Part shown: piece by piece, positions 11,214 to 22,902 of the stretch
Numbering within the stretch: position 1 is the first letter of the stretch
Layout: each line of letters opens with the position of its first letter
Source of the DNA: Sebastes aleutianus
Taxonomy: Eukaryota; Chordata; Actinopteri; Perciformes; Sebastidae
DNA length: 64,000 nt
Direction of reading: 5' to 3'
Assembly (NCBI GenBank): GCA_916700875.1
Contig: CAKAKS010000004.1
Span: forward strand, 18,711,444-18,775,443
The notes under the pieces: model-generated
The model's database searches: none
What the model saw: only the letters and a program-made list of their open reading frames with translations
What the model was told of the DNA's origin: nothing
Program-made: the position numbers and the translations under genes

Positions 11214-13252
11214 GCTCGCTTGATATTCTGTTGACCAAAATTAGGCAAACATTGTGTGGCTAACAGCTGTAATATAAATGTAATTGCCGCTATTAGTGTC
11301 ACAATGAAATATAAATACAGAGCATTGAGGGGTTTCTGCTAAAAGGGTTTGTTATCAGCACAAGGTGAGAGGTGACTTATGTCTCTTTATTGTTTTTCTG
11401 TTCATTCTGGATTCAGACTCTTTCTCTGATAAGTGGAAGACAAATCCAAACTCTCTATGCGTCATTCACATCCAAATATAGTTTACACGCAATACTCCGT
11501 TATAAAAAAAAGAGTATCCTGTCAATGTTGCTTCTGGTATTTCAGCAGATGAAAGAGCTGTGAGACAGAAATGTCAATGTTTACTAAATATTTCATCTGT
11601 TTGACGTGACCACTGAATAGCCAAGCAGCGGGTATAATCTCTCTGGAGTGAAGTGTACGACCAAATTAGCAGTTTGATTTCCAGATCAAACGTAGTTTCA
11701 TGGCTCAGGATTCGGGCGGGGTAACAGTAGAAAACAGTACAAGGGAAACAGGGAAAAGACAAGTCCTTGTGTTAGTTTCCATGCGATTGATATGCAGCGT
11801 GATTCTGATGTGACGACATGAATTGAAACGCTGTTGATGTCACTTCACCTCCAGCGTGTGACATCCTGTAAAATTGTGCTTCGGAGCAATGAAACAGGTT
11901 TTATATTAAACTTAATACACAAGAGATCACACCTGTCTCTCATTCTGCATACACATAAATATACTTCCTCACTTTTTAAGGATGTTTGAGGCACTTTTCC
12001 TTCTTTAAGTATGTGTTTTTGATGGTTAAGAAATCTCTTTTTTCTTTATGAAATATACAGTAGTCGTGCTGATGTCTTAGGAGAAAGTAGCTGCTTGTGT
12101 CTTGAGTGCATCTTTAGTTTATTCCTTGTTGTTTTGATCTTCATGAACTTGTCCAACATCGCCTCCGTCACTGTTGTCTCACGACAGCATGAAAAAACGA
12201 ACGCTTTAGACGTCCATTCAATAGAGGATTTAATATCTGTCACTGGAAATGGTTATCAACTGAGCTCAGCTCAATATAATGGCGTGCGGTCACTCGGTGA
12301 AAGCTTCATAAATGCTTAATAAGTGGGGTCATGAAACATTAGCGTCACAGTATTGATTTCTAATGGTCTCGTTGGCTGAGTGATGTTCAGATGCTGTCAC
12401 AACAGTAATTGTTTTGTCCCAACACCTCTCGCCAAAAGTAACTGGGAATTCAATATGTATTGATTTCATATTAAAGTGTATAATAACTTCTAAATGTGTC
12501 ACTGAGAGTAGATACTAACTTACACAGTGTCGGTACTTTAAAGCAGTAGTTTTTAGGTGTATCTGACTTGATTAAAGTAATTCTCTCAGCAAAGCTTTTA
12601 TTGGGTTCAGATTTATTTGAATAGTTTAAACACCAAATATATAATCCACTTGTATTGATTAAAATCCAAGACATTTTATCTGGTTTAGTGTTTTAATTAA
12701 AACACATTTAAGTGTCTTAGTCACTGATGTTCCTATGTATTTATTTTCTTTATCTCTCTGCTACTTTGTGCTCTTCCCTCCTTCTGTCTTTTCTGTTCCT
12801 TCTTTTGGTCTTCATGTTTTATTACCCTCTATTTTAACTACATTTGCATGAAATGATCCTATAATGGTGCTAAACTTGAATCTGACACATAAAATCAATA
12901 CAATCAATCCATACAATCACCAGAAAATGGTGGATTAATGCAACATTAATCAACCATGTTAGCTTAAAGAGCAATTTGACACTGCTTTAACATGCCCCTT
13001 CATGTAGTAATACAAAAATGCATTGAAACCTAAATAGCGATTTACAAGTAAAAGATCGTCACTGCCAGCTAAGACGTTGGTCCAGAGCCGTACGACTTTG
13101 AACCGCGAGCTAATGTTGGCGAGGCTTCAGCAGGAGAGAGACAATGTCACTGCAGGGGGATGTAGATTTTCATTAATACACTACTTTTAACTTTGTAAAC
13201 CAGATATATACTCCTACTACTTTCAGTCACACGCAATCAATAATAAGTCATA
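11214..13252. other. Intergenic, no gene seen
   Basis: A/T-rich with no exon-like frame; no repeat structure recognised before the minisatellite at 13,253. Confidence 0.5.
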
Positions 13253-13650
13253 AGTTTAAGACAAAAAAGTCGTAGTATTATGAGAATAAAGTCATGATAT
13301 TATAAAGTAGTAATTTTTACGTGTTATTTTCTTTTTTTCTCGTAAAGTTATGACTTTATTCTCGTAATATTACGACTTTTTTTCTTGTAAAGTTATGACT
13401 TTATTCTCGTAATATTACGACTTTTTTTCTCGTAAAGTTCTGACTTTATTCTTGTAATATTACATCTTTTTCTCTCGTAAAGTTATGACTTTATTCTTGT
13501 AATATTACATCTTTTTTCTCGTAAAGTTATGACTTTATTCTTGTAATATTACATCTTTTTCTCTCGTAAAGTTATGACTTTATTCTTGTAATATTACGAC
13601 TTTTTTTCTCGTAAATTTATGACTTTATTCTCGTCGTATTACGACCTAAC
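13253..13650. repeat. ~45-bp palindromic minisatellite, about seven units
   Basis: Units of the form GTAAAGTTATGACTTTATTC followed by TCGTAATATTACGACTTTTTT repeat with starts near 13,340, 13,385, 13,430, 13,476, 13,520, 13,565 and 13,608. Each contains the palindrome GTAATATTAC. The first 85 bp hold the reverse-oriented unit, followed by a central spacer (ATAAAGTAGTAATTT) that reappears inverted at about 62,900. Confidence 0.85.
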
Positions 13651-14334
13651 ATGTTGTCCCCATTAGTCACTTACACATAGGAAAATATGGTCCAGGTTGA
13701 AAACTTCCGAAGATACCCTTTAAGACGAGGCCCTTCTCCACCTCTTCTTAGATCTGACATGTTTCTATTGGATCAGTAACACTCCTGCAACATCACTTCT
13801 CACTCTCCAGCTAAACACATCGTAATCATCTCACGGATATTTCAAATATTGCCATCGGTGTTTTGCCACGAGGGAGAAAGATTTCCATTCTCCCGGCATG
13901 CTGCAGCCATAATGAGTGTGTGAGTGTGTGTGTGCAGAGTATCAGACCTGTCATTGATTGCTGACACGTTGTGGATGCAGAGGACAGAGTCAGGCCAAAG
14001 GATAAGAAGCCGAGCTATAGTCTGAGCACAGGCTGTCAGTGAACACGGCTGACCTTATAGCAGGGAAACCTGCAGAGAAAGTGAAGCAGCCTGTGCAGCG
14101 CTTTGTTCAAGACCTTGATAGTAGCTGGGAGTTTATTTTTGTTTGTTTTTCATGTCAGGAGCCACCGAGGGATGCGACTGAGCCTGGTTGTTTTTAATTG
14201 CACTCACCACCTTAGTGAAGCTTTAAACAGGGGAGACCGGGGATGGTAGTACAGTAACACTTTTTGTTTTAGCATCAGTAACTCAGTGGTTGCTCGTGCT
14301 AGATCTCTCAAACTTTGATACATGGTAGCCATAG

Positions 14335-14617
14335 CAGGGGGCGACTCCTCTGGTTGCAAAAAAGAAGTCTGATTGTATAGAAGTCTATGAGAAAATGAGC
14401 CTACTTCTCACTTGATTTATTACCTCAGTAAACATTGTAAACATGAGTTTATGGTCTCAATCGCTAGTTTCAAGTCTTCTTCAATACAGCATGATGTTCA
14501 TTTAGTAATTTATGGTCCCATTTAGAGTCAAATAGACCATAAAGCAGGGGATGCTTTAGGGCATGGCTACCTTGTGATTGACAGGTCGCTACCACGGTGT
14601 TGTCCGGTCTGGTCTTG
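14335..14617 (-). repeat. Reverse copy of the GTCGCCCCCTGCTGG element, nested
   Basis: Reads AGCAGGGGGCGACTCCTCTG through CATAAAGCAGGGGATGCTTT, TTGTGATTGACAGGTCGCTA and CACGGTGTTGTCCGG, the reverse complement of the middle part of the copies at 5.3, 10.0 and 40.7 kb. Lies wholly inside the 879-bp element. Confidence 0.85.
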
Positions 14618-14874
14618 TCTTAGCATGTGGGTTAAAAGTTAGCATGAATGTGAAACAGCAAATTAAAGGTAGAGTCGATAAACTAGAAAGAGTACACTAG
14701 ATTTTAAAATTGCAACCGAAAACAGGAACCCTGTGTTGCCAACTCTTTTCCAATGAAAGTAGCTAGTCAGCAGCATTACCTAGCTCCAAAAGTCACTGTA
14801 TCTAGCGAGAAAGTTGACAACACTGACGGTCCATCCCTTCAGGCCTCCCTCCAAAGCCACTCCCCCAAAATCAT

Positions 14875-14894
14875 CATTCATTCATTCATTCATT
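14875..14894. repeat. ATTC microsatellite
   Basis: About five tandem CATT units inside the 879-bp element. Confidence 0.75.
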
Positions 14895-15107
14895 TGGGCC
14901 AAATTAAATGATTGGACGGGCTTTTACTTTTACTTTTCTGATCTTAAAATCCATAATGTTGCTCACAGAGACATGCCACTTCTCCTGTGAGCTCAATAAG
15001 GAAATGGGAGTGTTCAATATCGATGACATCACCACAGCTTCTTTCTGATTGGTCAAACTGACAGTGGTACAACTAACCCGGTGTTACAACACTCCCCGGT
15101 CTCCCCT

Positions 15108-15890
15108 ACTTTACTGTGAAGTTCATTGTGCCGGTTTGTTGCTCCGTCTTGCAAGTTGTTGGATTCAAAGATATGCTAATGCTTTTGTGTGGTTAAGAAT
15201 AAATCCTGGGGTACTTTTCTCAGCCTTATGAATAAAACACACGCTAAATGGCCTAGTTATCCCTCAGACTTTGGACAATAATAGTGATGTATATTAAGAC
15301 GTCGTAGCGTGTGTTGAAACAAGTTACAGCTTCACTACTTTCTTGTCTTGAAATTGCTCCCGACTCTGACTCATACATTCACACACAGTGACATATGTGG
15401 CAGTCCGTGTATGTCTCTGAGCAACCTCTTCACTGTGCTCTCCAAAGACAAACCATCTTAAATTTCATAATCCTACTGTTTGCATGTGTGAGCATGCCCC
15501 CGGTCAAGCATGAGGGAGCCAGCGCTCGCCAGATCTCATTGATTGTCCACACGAGTCTCTCAAAGAAAAAAGCAATTTAGTTTTTTTTTGATACTCGGGA
15601 ACGTGATGAATGAAGTGTGTTGAGAAATAAGAAACATGAAGTTTTGATGAAAAGAGATTACGACGACAGAGTGTCAGAGAGTATTAAAACATCGTAGATC
15701 ATCTCGTTCTGTGCGGTTTTCAGTACGTCTGCAGTTTCTGTACTTCGTTCGCTTTGGTGAAAGCTATTTATTTCGACAAGCAACATGATTTCATGCTAAA
15801 CCAAAGTTTGCATACATTTCTTTTGATAGCATGGTGGATTTATAGCGCATGATTTAATACATCTGAACTCCATAACTTGCTGCAGGCTGT
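15108..15890. other. Intergenic, no gene seen
   Basis: Short frames only; none protein-like. Confidence 0.5.
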
Positions 15891-16505
15891 TGCCCTGAAG
15901 ACACTGAACGCCTCACTAATAAGATTCAAAGCTACACAAAAACCAAGAGAGATCAATGAAGATTTCTCTCCTCTAGAGATCATTGAAGATGCTGCTCACT
16001 TACAAAATTGTTTAAAATATGCTACAAAAGTACTTAATTATTTCTGACTACTAAGAGAAAATCATAGCTACTTTACAAGAGGTAGCTTGACAGACTTCAA
16101 ACCTCTACCGGATTTCACATTTCTGCAGCAGCACAGTGGAAAAACCTGCCCACGAATCTGAAACGGAGTATTTCACAGAGCTCATTTAAAGTGGTCTTAA
16201 TGAAATGGTTATAAATTACCTCGCAGCATATCCAATTACAGTTTAAATATTTAACTTTTTATGATCAAGATAATAAGAGCATGCTGATAAATCTCCCCTG
16301 CCACCTGCTATTTATATGTTAATGTCTGTACTTGCCGTCTTGTTGTGTGATGTTCATCTTGTGGTGTGATAAGTGTTATTCTAGAGGACCACAATGGAAA
16401 TAAGCCTTCAGGTTTTATTGTGTTTTTATCCTTGATGATTTTTAACGTATGTAATGACTGCGATGCAGCAGTGTAATGTGTTCTTTTAATCATCAAATAA
16501 ATTCA
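15891..16505 (+). mobile_element. Probable 3' end of a decayed LINE
   Basis: A frame with stops reads RGSLTDFKPLPDF...FHRAHLKW-like residues, and another frame has AAQWKNLPTNLKR with a following S-x-x-SF-K pattern, as in the last residues of many non-LTR retrotransposon ORFs. It is followed by a ~300-bp A/T-rich trailer ending CATCAAATAAATTCAATCG, a LINE-like 3' terminus. Heavily decayed; family not assigned. Confidence 0.45.
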
Positions 16506-16656
16506 ATCGATCAATGTCAGCCAAACTTTGAGAACAGCGAGAGAGAGCTTTGCTTCAGTCAGCATCAATTACTTTGAGAAGAGGAAAAGCAAAACTTGTG
16601 TGACTGAGCAAGAACGGTCATTGATGATAAAACTTGTGACGTGGTCCAAGTCCTTT

Positions 16657-17221
16657 AAGGGCACTTTCACAAACCAACATTTGGTCCCTTTTAACCAAGC
16701 TCCGGTGCAATTCATTTGGGCGGTTGTGAACGCAGTAATCGTACTCTGGTGCGGACCTAAACAAGCAGTCCGAGACCGCTTGCGAGAGCTGATCTTGGAC
16801 CATTACCAAGCGAACCAAAACGCAGGCTGAATGTGGGCATTTGTTGAGATGGACACAGGTAAACGACAGGTTAACATGAGTGGGAAAGGACTGACCTGGA
16901 CTTCAACAGAAGTCCAATGTTTGCTTGACATCTGGGCCGAAAAGAACATACAGAATATGTTAAATAAAGTCTGCTAAAATTTGTGACGTTTATAAATTCA
17001 ATCGAGATAAACTGGAGAAGGAATGTGCCACGTCAAAGTGACTTCGTCAGCAATATATCAAAGTCTGCGAAGATAAATTTGCTCCTTCCTTCATCAAATA
17101 CATTTTTTATTTGGTTCGCTTTAATTTGTGCACTGTGAAAATGAACCAGACTAAATAGAAAACGGACAAAACTCTAATTGGGACTATAGCTGAACGGACA
17201 ACGGCTTGTGAAAGCGCCCTT
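16657..17221. mobile_element. 565-bp element with 16-bp inverted ends and Myb/SANT-like remnant
   Basis: AAGGGCACTTTCACAA at 16,657-16,672 pairs with TTGTGAAAGCGCCCTT at 17,206-17,221 with one mismatch. Inside lies a broken Myb/SANT-like ORF. PIF/Harbinger elements often carry such a Myb/SANT protein beside their transposase, making Harbinger the leading guess. The flanks could also be read as a TTAA/TTAG target, as in Kolobok or piggyBac. No transposase is present. Confidence 0.7.
16876..17100 (+). pseudogene. Decayed Myb/SANT-like transposon ORF
   Basis: ATG at 16,876 opens MSGKGLTWTSTEVQCLLDIW and continues AEKNIQNMLNKVC to a stop at 16,975. The WT-x2-E-V-x2-LL-x-IW pattern is the first helix of Myb/SANT-like domains in fish transposon proteins. 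After a frame change the similarity resumes as ICDVYKFNRDKLEKE, a further in-frame stop, then LRQQYIKVCEDK, equal to the usual C-R-x-K-x-K-x-L-x-x-Y-x-K-V-x-D region. At least one frameshift and one nonsense change make it non-functional. Confidence 0.65.
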
Positions 17222-19114
17222 AGTTGCCGTAGCTTAACTAAACCTTAACCAGATCAGAAAGTAATAAAATAAACAAAGACTGCTCTAAAAAGATGCTGTT
17301 AATGACGTCATTCTCCACTTTACAATCAGCAGTCTCAGATTCCTCATCCAGAAGTGTTGATTGCGTCCAGTGAGACTGAAAAGCATGCACAGATTCATTA
17401 CTTTCATTTTGCTTTTCCAAGACATTTCAAAAACATCCTGGTGAAAAGGGGTGAAAGGTGATTTTCTTTTTTTAAACACCTTGTGTACCGACACTTCTTA
17501 TAAAAGAGCTTAATGACAGGAGTATCTGCTTATTCCCATGCTCAGATGAAGTTATATCACACTCATATTCAAACCCGAAGATGCCACTTTTATGGCTGAA
17601 GCATCAAATGAAAAATGTGTCGGTGTCGAATCATTTTATACACATTTTTATGAATTGTAGGCGACATGATTGGTATCTTTGAAGACCTCAGGACGTTAGC
17701 TAGAATTTAAAATGAAATTCTTGGGGTGTCAATCACACTTTTAATACAGATTATATTCATTTGATTTAAAAAACTACTACAGTATACTATATACAGTATG
17801 AAATCTTCTCTTCCTCAAAAACTCAATTTCCCTCTTAATAAAGTTCAAACAACTACTCTCGGAGAGAACACGTGTACACTTTGTTTCCCACTCATCCTGA
17901 GGAAGCTGCTACTTTTCTCTTCCTTGTTAGCTTAACAAGTGTTTAATTGCTGATATCACAGTCACACTCCCGCATGCATTTGTTTGCTTTCTCCCCATGT
18001 GGCGGTGAGTAGGTGGAGAACGCAAATGTCACCAAAGATACGGTTTAGCGCAGATAGCACTACAAACACATACATATGCTTTGATATAACTCCCACTGAA
18101 AAAGACGTACAATTTCTTTATTTTTACGATGTCTTGGATGAAAAATACTTATACCATTCAGCCCAATTTTGACCATAAGATCTTGACATGGTGCTCTTTG
18201 TATCATAGTGCGAATGAAAAAAACAAACCAGAATGACATTTTTGTGCCGCTCCTCACACCTTTATATCACCTTTCACCTGCCAATTTCTCCTCTGGTTTT
18301 CTGGTCTTGGGCTGTTAACACACACTGAGGCCAGGATGCACCTAGGGGAGCAGAGAGGAGATGGGATTGATAAGGGTGTGAGTATGGTGTTGACCTGAAG
18401 CTGGAGATTCACAGCGTGTGAAATGAGAAGAGACGCACCTTCACCTGTGGGTGAAAGCAGGGCTGCAAGAGCAGAAAACAAGGAAACATTAGTCAGGCTT
18501 TGTCAAACGCAATTGAAGTTTGTATTAATTTTCTTTTTTTCCTCTACTTTTTTTTAGATTCATGCATTTCCCTTAGACTCCACTACAAAATCTCAAAATG
18601 CATATTTTTCTCAATTTTGACCTTCTCATTACACTAAAGGTATAACGGGGATAACGGCGCACACTTTCCTTAAGTCTTTCCTTAAATGCATTCATCGTGT
18701 TGCATTCAGGTGTACGTACACGACTGTACAAGAAAAGTGACGGAAGTCGTGTGTAAGAAGTAGGGATGTCACAGTGAGGACATTTTGAGTTTCATATATG
18801 GGTTTTATTTCTATAAAAAAAAGCAAAACGACCGTGGGGATGTAATGTAATGAGTGTATACCTGAACACTGTGTAAAACCATTAACACCGACTACTGCGG
18901 CACGGCTAATAAGAGTAAAAAAAGAGAGAGATTGAGAGACATTCGGGCATACTTTCTCACCTATGCACATCTGGAAGTGGCTGTGAATGTCGGATTGTTG
19001 GTTTCGGAAAGCTCCAGAAAAGTTGTGGACATAGATCCTGCATTTCCGACATGGGAAAGATGAAAGGGGAGGGATTTAATGCTGACGAGTTTACACAACA
19101 ATAGTGCTTTTCAA
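17222..19114. other. Intergenic, no gene seen
   Basis: No conserved exon or clear repeat; open frames are short and shadow each other. Confidence 0.5.
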
Positions 19115-19572
19115 AAACATTTGTGACGCGTGTCATTTGTTGTTTTTCACATGTCATTTGTACGCCACGCAACAAAACTACGGTAATGTCCACAGTAAGG
19201 TTGAGGCAACAAAACATCTTAGTTAGGTTTAGGAAAAACATCATGGTTGGAATTAAAATAAGTAGGTAAACTAAGTAATATATGTACGTAAACAACATAA
19301 CATAAGTATACTAACGTAACAAAACAAAACACCGGTCTCGAACACCAGTCTCCTGGTTGAAAGGCCTGTGTTTGTTGGACCCATTCACCTCCACTCCCGC
19401 CCGCCATAAGCGATCTTTCTCGCTTTTTATTCTACATCATATTTACGTGGATGTGTTTAAATTGGCGTACAAATGACATGCCAAATGTAAAGAAAGACGT
19501 TCTTATTGCACGCTAAATGCCTTGCGGATTATCGTGTCACTCATATGCATTTTAGTGTGAACGCGCTTATTT
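19115..19572 (+). repeat. CAACCTGGTCTCA-family element with exact 18-bp internal inverted repeats
   Basis: CATGTCATTTGTACGCCA at 19,150-19,167 is the exact reverse complement of 19,463-19,480. Between them are TTAGGTTTAGGAAAAACATC, AACAAAACAAAACACCGGTC, and a CCACTCCCGCCCGCCATAAG block shared with the 38.8-kb copy. The outermost ends are eroded. Confidence 0.75.
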
Positions 19573-20942
19573 GCCTTAATCACAATCCTTTCCAAACTCT
19601 AACCGTAGTTGGCATGCCCAGACGTTGTAGAAAGTGATCATTTTAAAATATTCTTCATCAAAATGACCTGGAAACAGTCCGTTGTTTTCAGATTTAGTTG
19701 TCTTAGCGTGCACACAGTGTCACTCTCTCTCAACAGACTGACCATGATCCTCTCGTCAGGGCAAACGTGTCTTGAAATACCTCATCTTACTTCACACTGG
19801 TACTCCACCTCTTCTCAAACCTCCTGCTGTGCTCCCACGTCTTTAGCTCTCTTTGTAGTGGCTCAGCCAACCTGCCGCCTCTCTCCTCTCTCTTTGGCAT
19901 GATGAGTGCTTTCTCTGCATGCCCTCCTAAACCTCCAGATGCCACAACAAGACAGAGACAGCTGTTTGAACAAATGATGAAAAAAAAAAGGCTGAATGTG
20001 CCTTTAATCAACACTTTGCCATTTTTGTCGAAGCAGCGCTGTTTTAGTGACATCGTTTTAGGTGCACACTTTCTTTTTGTTCACTTCTTCAATGAGTTTA
20101 CGGTTCATTCACATCATTTGAGCATTCATAATGTTGCAGACAACTGCATTGTGTGAGCTGAAGCTAAATTTAGAGTGTTAATTAACCGAGCTCTCACTCC
20201 TGCTCTGGTTGTTCTTGCAGTTTGATTTGTTGTCACCCGGCGCAGACACCTCCCTCGTGCTCTGCCGACGATCGTGCATTTAAATATCTGAATGTCTGTA
20301 ACTAAATACAGATTCATCAAGTTCAAAATAGATCTGTCATAAAGTGTTATGCCTATCATCATTACTATTTGCTTTTATTATGTAGTGTACAATGAAAGCA
20401 ACATCTACTACTGACTGTATATAAGACTCCTGCACAATGTCTTACTTTTTAATTGAAGAACTGAAGATAATAAACTCACCAACACATTTTTTGTTTTGTT
20501 CTGTTTTTCACCGTGGCATGGGGGTGTATTGATTAATTGTTGCTTAGCAACAATTTGTCCTAGCCATCTGGTGGCTAACCACCCTGTCGGCGTCCCATAT
20601 CCCATCAAAGCCTGGACCAAGTTAATTAACTAAAGACCAAATATCAGGGCCATAGTCTGGTATTTTTTGCACTTTTTCAAATAAGTAATTGATAAACATC
20701 TATGAATTTATTAGCTACAGTTAGAACATTACATGATGACTTGGACATTAGATCAACTGTGATGATCACTTAGCTAATACCAAAGCGTTCAGCCATATCT
20801 CACAGCCTTCTTCAGCAGATGAAAGTTGCTCAAATGACCTCAGTACAGGACTGAACATAGTGGAGCATTTAGCAGCTAAAGAGACAGATATTTCCCTCAG
20901 GAGCTGGTGGAGACCAAAACAGAGCTAACATGAATAAGCACA
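19573..20942. other. Intergenic, no gene seen
   Basis: No exon recognised. A segment at about 20,820-20,940 (GAACATAGTGGAGCATTTAG, then GGAGACCAAAAC) is echoed near 10.85-10.92 kb and 50.94-50.99 kb, so part is repeat-derived. Confidence 0.5.
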
Positions 20943-21522
20943 TCGCAAATTAATCCCACATTGTTTTTTATATGTTCAAAATGTACCTTAAAGGGAGATT
21001 TGTCAAGTATTTAATACTCTTATCAACATGGGAATGGACAAATATGCTTGCTTTATGCAAATGTATGTATATATTTATTATTGGAAATCAATTAACAACA
21101 CAGAACAATGACAAATATTGTCCAGAAACCCTCACAGGTACTGCATTTAGCATAAAAAATATGCTCAAATCATAACATGGCAAACTGCAGCCCAACAGGC
21201 AACAACAGCTGTCAGTGTGTCAGTGTGCTGACTTGACTATGACTTGCCCCAAACTGCATGTGATTATCATAAAGTGGGCATGTCTGTAAAGGGGAGACTC
21301 GTGGGTACACAAGGAACCCATTTACATTCACATATCTTGAGGTCAGAGGTCAAGGGACCCCTTTGAAAATGGCCATGACAGTTTTTCCTCACCAAAAATT
21401 AGCGTAAGTTTTGAGCATTATTCAGCCTCCTACCCGACAGGCTAGTATGACATGATTATTATTATCATCGTTAAAACGATTTTGCATTAACACGTTATTA
21501 TCGCGTTAACTTTGACCGCCCT
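20943..21522 (+). mobile_element. AGGGCTGTCAA-ended element, copy 1 (left end lost)
   Basis: Right end TTGACCGCCCT at 21,512-21,522. Shares long ordered identity with 26,703-27,275 (reverse) and 32,317-32,867, for example TGATTATCATAAAGTGGGCA, AGGTCAGAGGTCAAGGGACC and AAAATGGCCATGACAGTTTT. No ORF. The right end GCATTAACACGTTATTATCG is present only in this copy. Confidence 0.85.
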
Positions 21523-22745
21523 AGTTCCAACAGTAGACAGATGCAGTTAGGATGCACTGATGGGCCGGGCATTTACTCTTACTATTAAATGAATGCTCTC
21601 CCACCCTTGCCCTGTTCTCTTTAATCATTTTCAGTAAACCCCCCCTCACAGTGGGTCTCTCTCTTTTCCCCCTTTCTTCTCTTATCGTTGCACTAAGTTG
21701 CAGGATGTGCTTTGTCACTACTTGATCTCTTTCTCCTCCCAAGAGATACCGAGCAGATACAGCATTGTCTGTCTCCATCTCTGTGTGCATGTTAGTAGCA
21801 TCTGTTCCATCTCTGCTGGTTTATTGGTTGATGAGTAAACAAACAGTCACCAGATTTGTCTTGGCTGTGTGATATCGATGACAAATCTGGCAACCCCCGA
21901 GGCGCTTGTTATCATCTGTCTGCACTAGTGAATTGTTATGGGGATCATTCATCCAACTCATCTCATACTGTACAGTACCTCTGTGCATCTACTCTACTCT
22001 AAGATAACTACAGTATTCATGGAAGGAGATTTTCAAAGGAGCTGAGAATAAGATGGTTTGACAGTGTAGGACGTATGTGGCTCTAAAGCAGCTAAATTTA
22101 GAGCAACAGAAATGATCACTCTTCACCTCGAGACTGCAAAACATCTGAATATGCAACATTTAATATTTTACATGCCAAAGTTAAAGTGGCAGCAGATTAT
22201 TCCTATGACAGAAACTTCCTTTTTTAAGTTTCTGCATCAGCTGACAAACCTGACAACATCTGGAGCACCCGAGAGGAACACAATGTTCTTCACATGGACT
22301 AGAATAATGTTTGATTTACACTGTATGTATCATCTTTTAATGAGTCACATGTACATCACAGTATCACAACTTCTAACTCAACTGCAAAGAAACTGAGACT
22401 GAGTTCTTAGACAATGTTATTTTTATCTTTCAGTGTCGTAATGAAACATACAGTATATATACTCATTTAGTCAGCACCAAGTTCATACAGCATTATGCCA
22501 TTGTTTGCATAATGGATTGTGAAAATATGACGTTTCTTTACTTGTGGCAGCAGACAAAATACGTTATAAACTTCAAGTCGAAATACGCATTTATTTGACA
22601 AAATGTATATTTGAATAACAGAACCTTGTTTTTTATGTGTTTCTAACTTTATGCAATTTACTCATTTTTGGTAACTGAAATATGTGAAGAGATAAAGGAC
22701 AAGTCTGCTTCTATCTTCAGTCTTTTTGAGAGGTTTTTATAAACA
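21523..22745. other. Intergenic, no gene seen
   Basis: No conserved exon or repeat structure recognised. Confidence 0.5.
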
Positions 22746-22902
22746 AACTTTGTACACATTCTGCCTTACCGTAGTTGTGTTGCCTACACTTAACCCCGAC
22801 AGTTTAACAGTAACGACGTTGCATTAAATGACGAAATCATGACACGCAGAATGTCCTTAAAATGTTGTGCTATTTATACGCCTTCCCATGAGATCAGGTT
22901 GC
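22746..22902 (+). repeat. CAACCTGGTCTCA-family fragment
   Basis: Right end only: CATGACACGCAGAATGTCCT, GTGCTATTTATACGCCTTCC, ATGAGATCAGGTTGC, matching 6,100-6,157. Confidence 0.7.

Larger units (their letters stand above)
14229..15107. mobile_element. 879-bp DNA element with perfect 15-bp inverted ends
   Basis: AGGGGAGACCGGGGA at 14,229-14,243 and TCCCCGGTCTCCCCT at 15,093-15,107 are exact reverse complements. No transposase frame is seen, so it is non-autonomous. Another repeat sits inside it at 14,335-14,617, so the original element was about 600 bp. The two flanking bases are AC on both sides, a possible short target duplication. Confidence 0.8.

Noticed and set aside
13253..13650. CRISPR-like array (regular ~45-bp repeat)
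   Set aside because: There are no unique spacers; it is a tandem minisatellite in vertebrate DNA.
20408..20425. GACTGTATATAAG as a TATA promoter
   Set aside because: The same string (AGACTGTATATAAG) is at the left end of the repeat at 40,697, so it is probably a repeat scrap.
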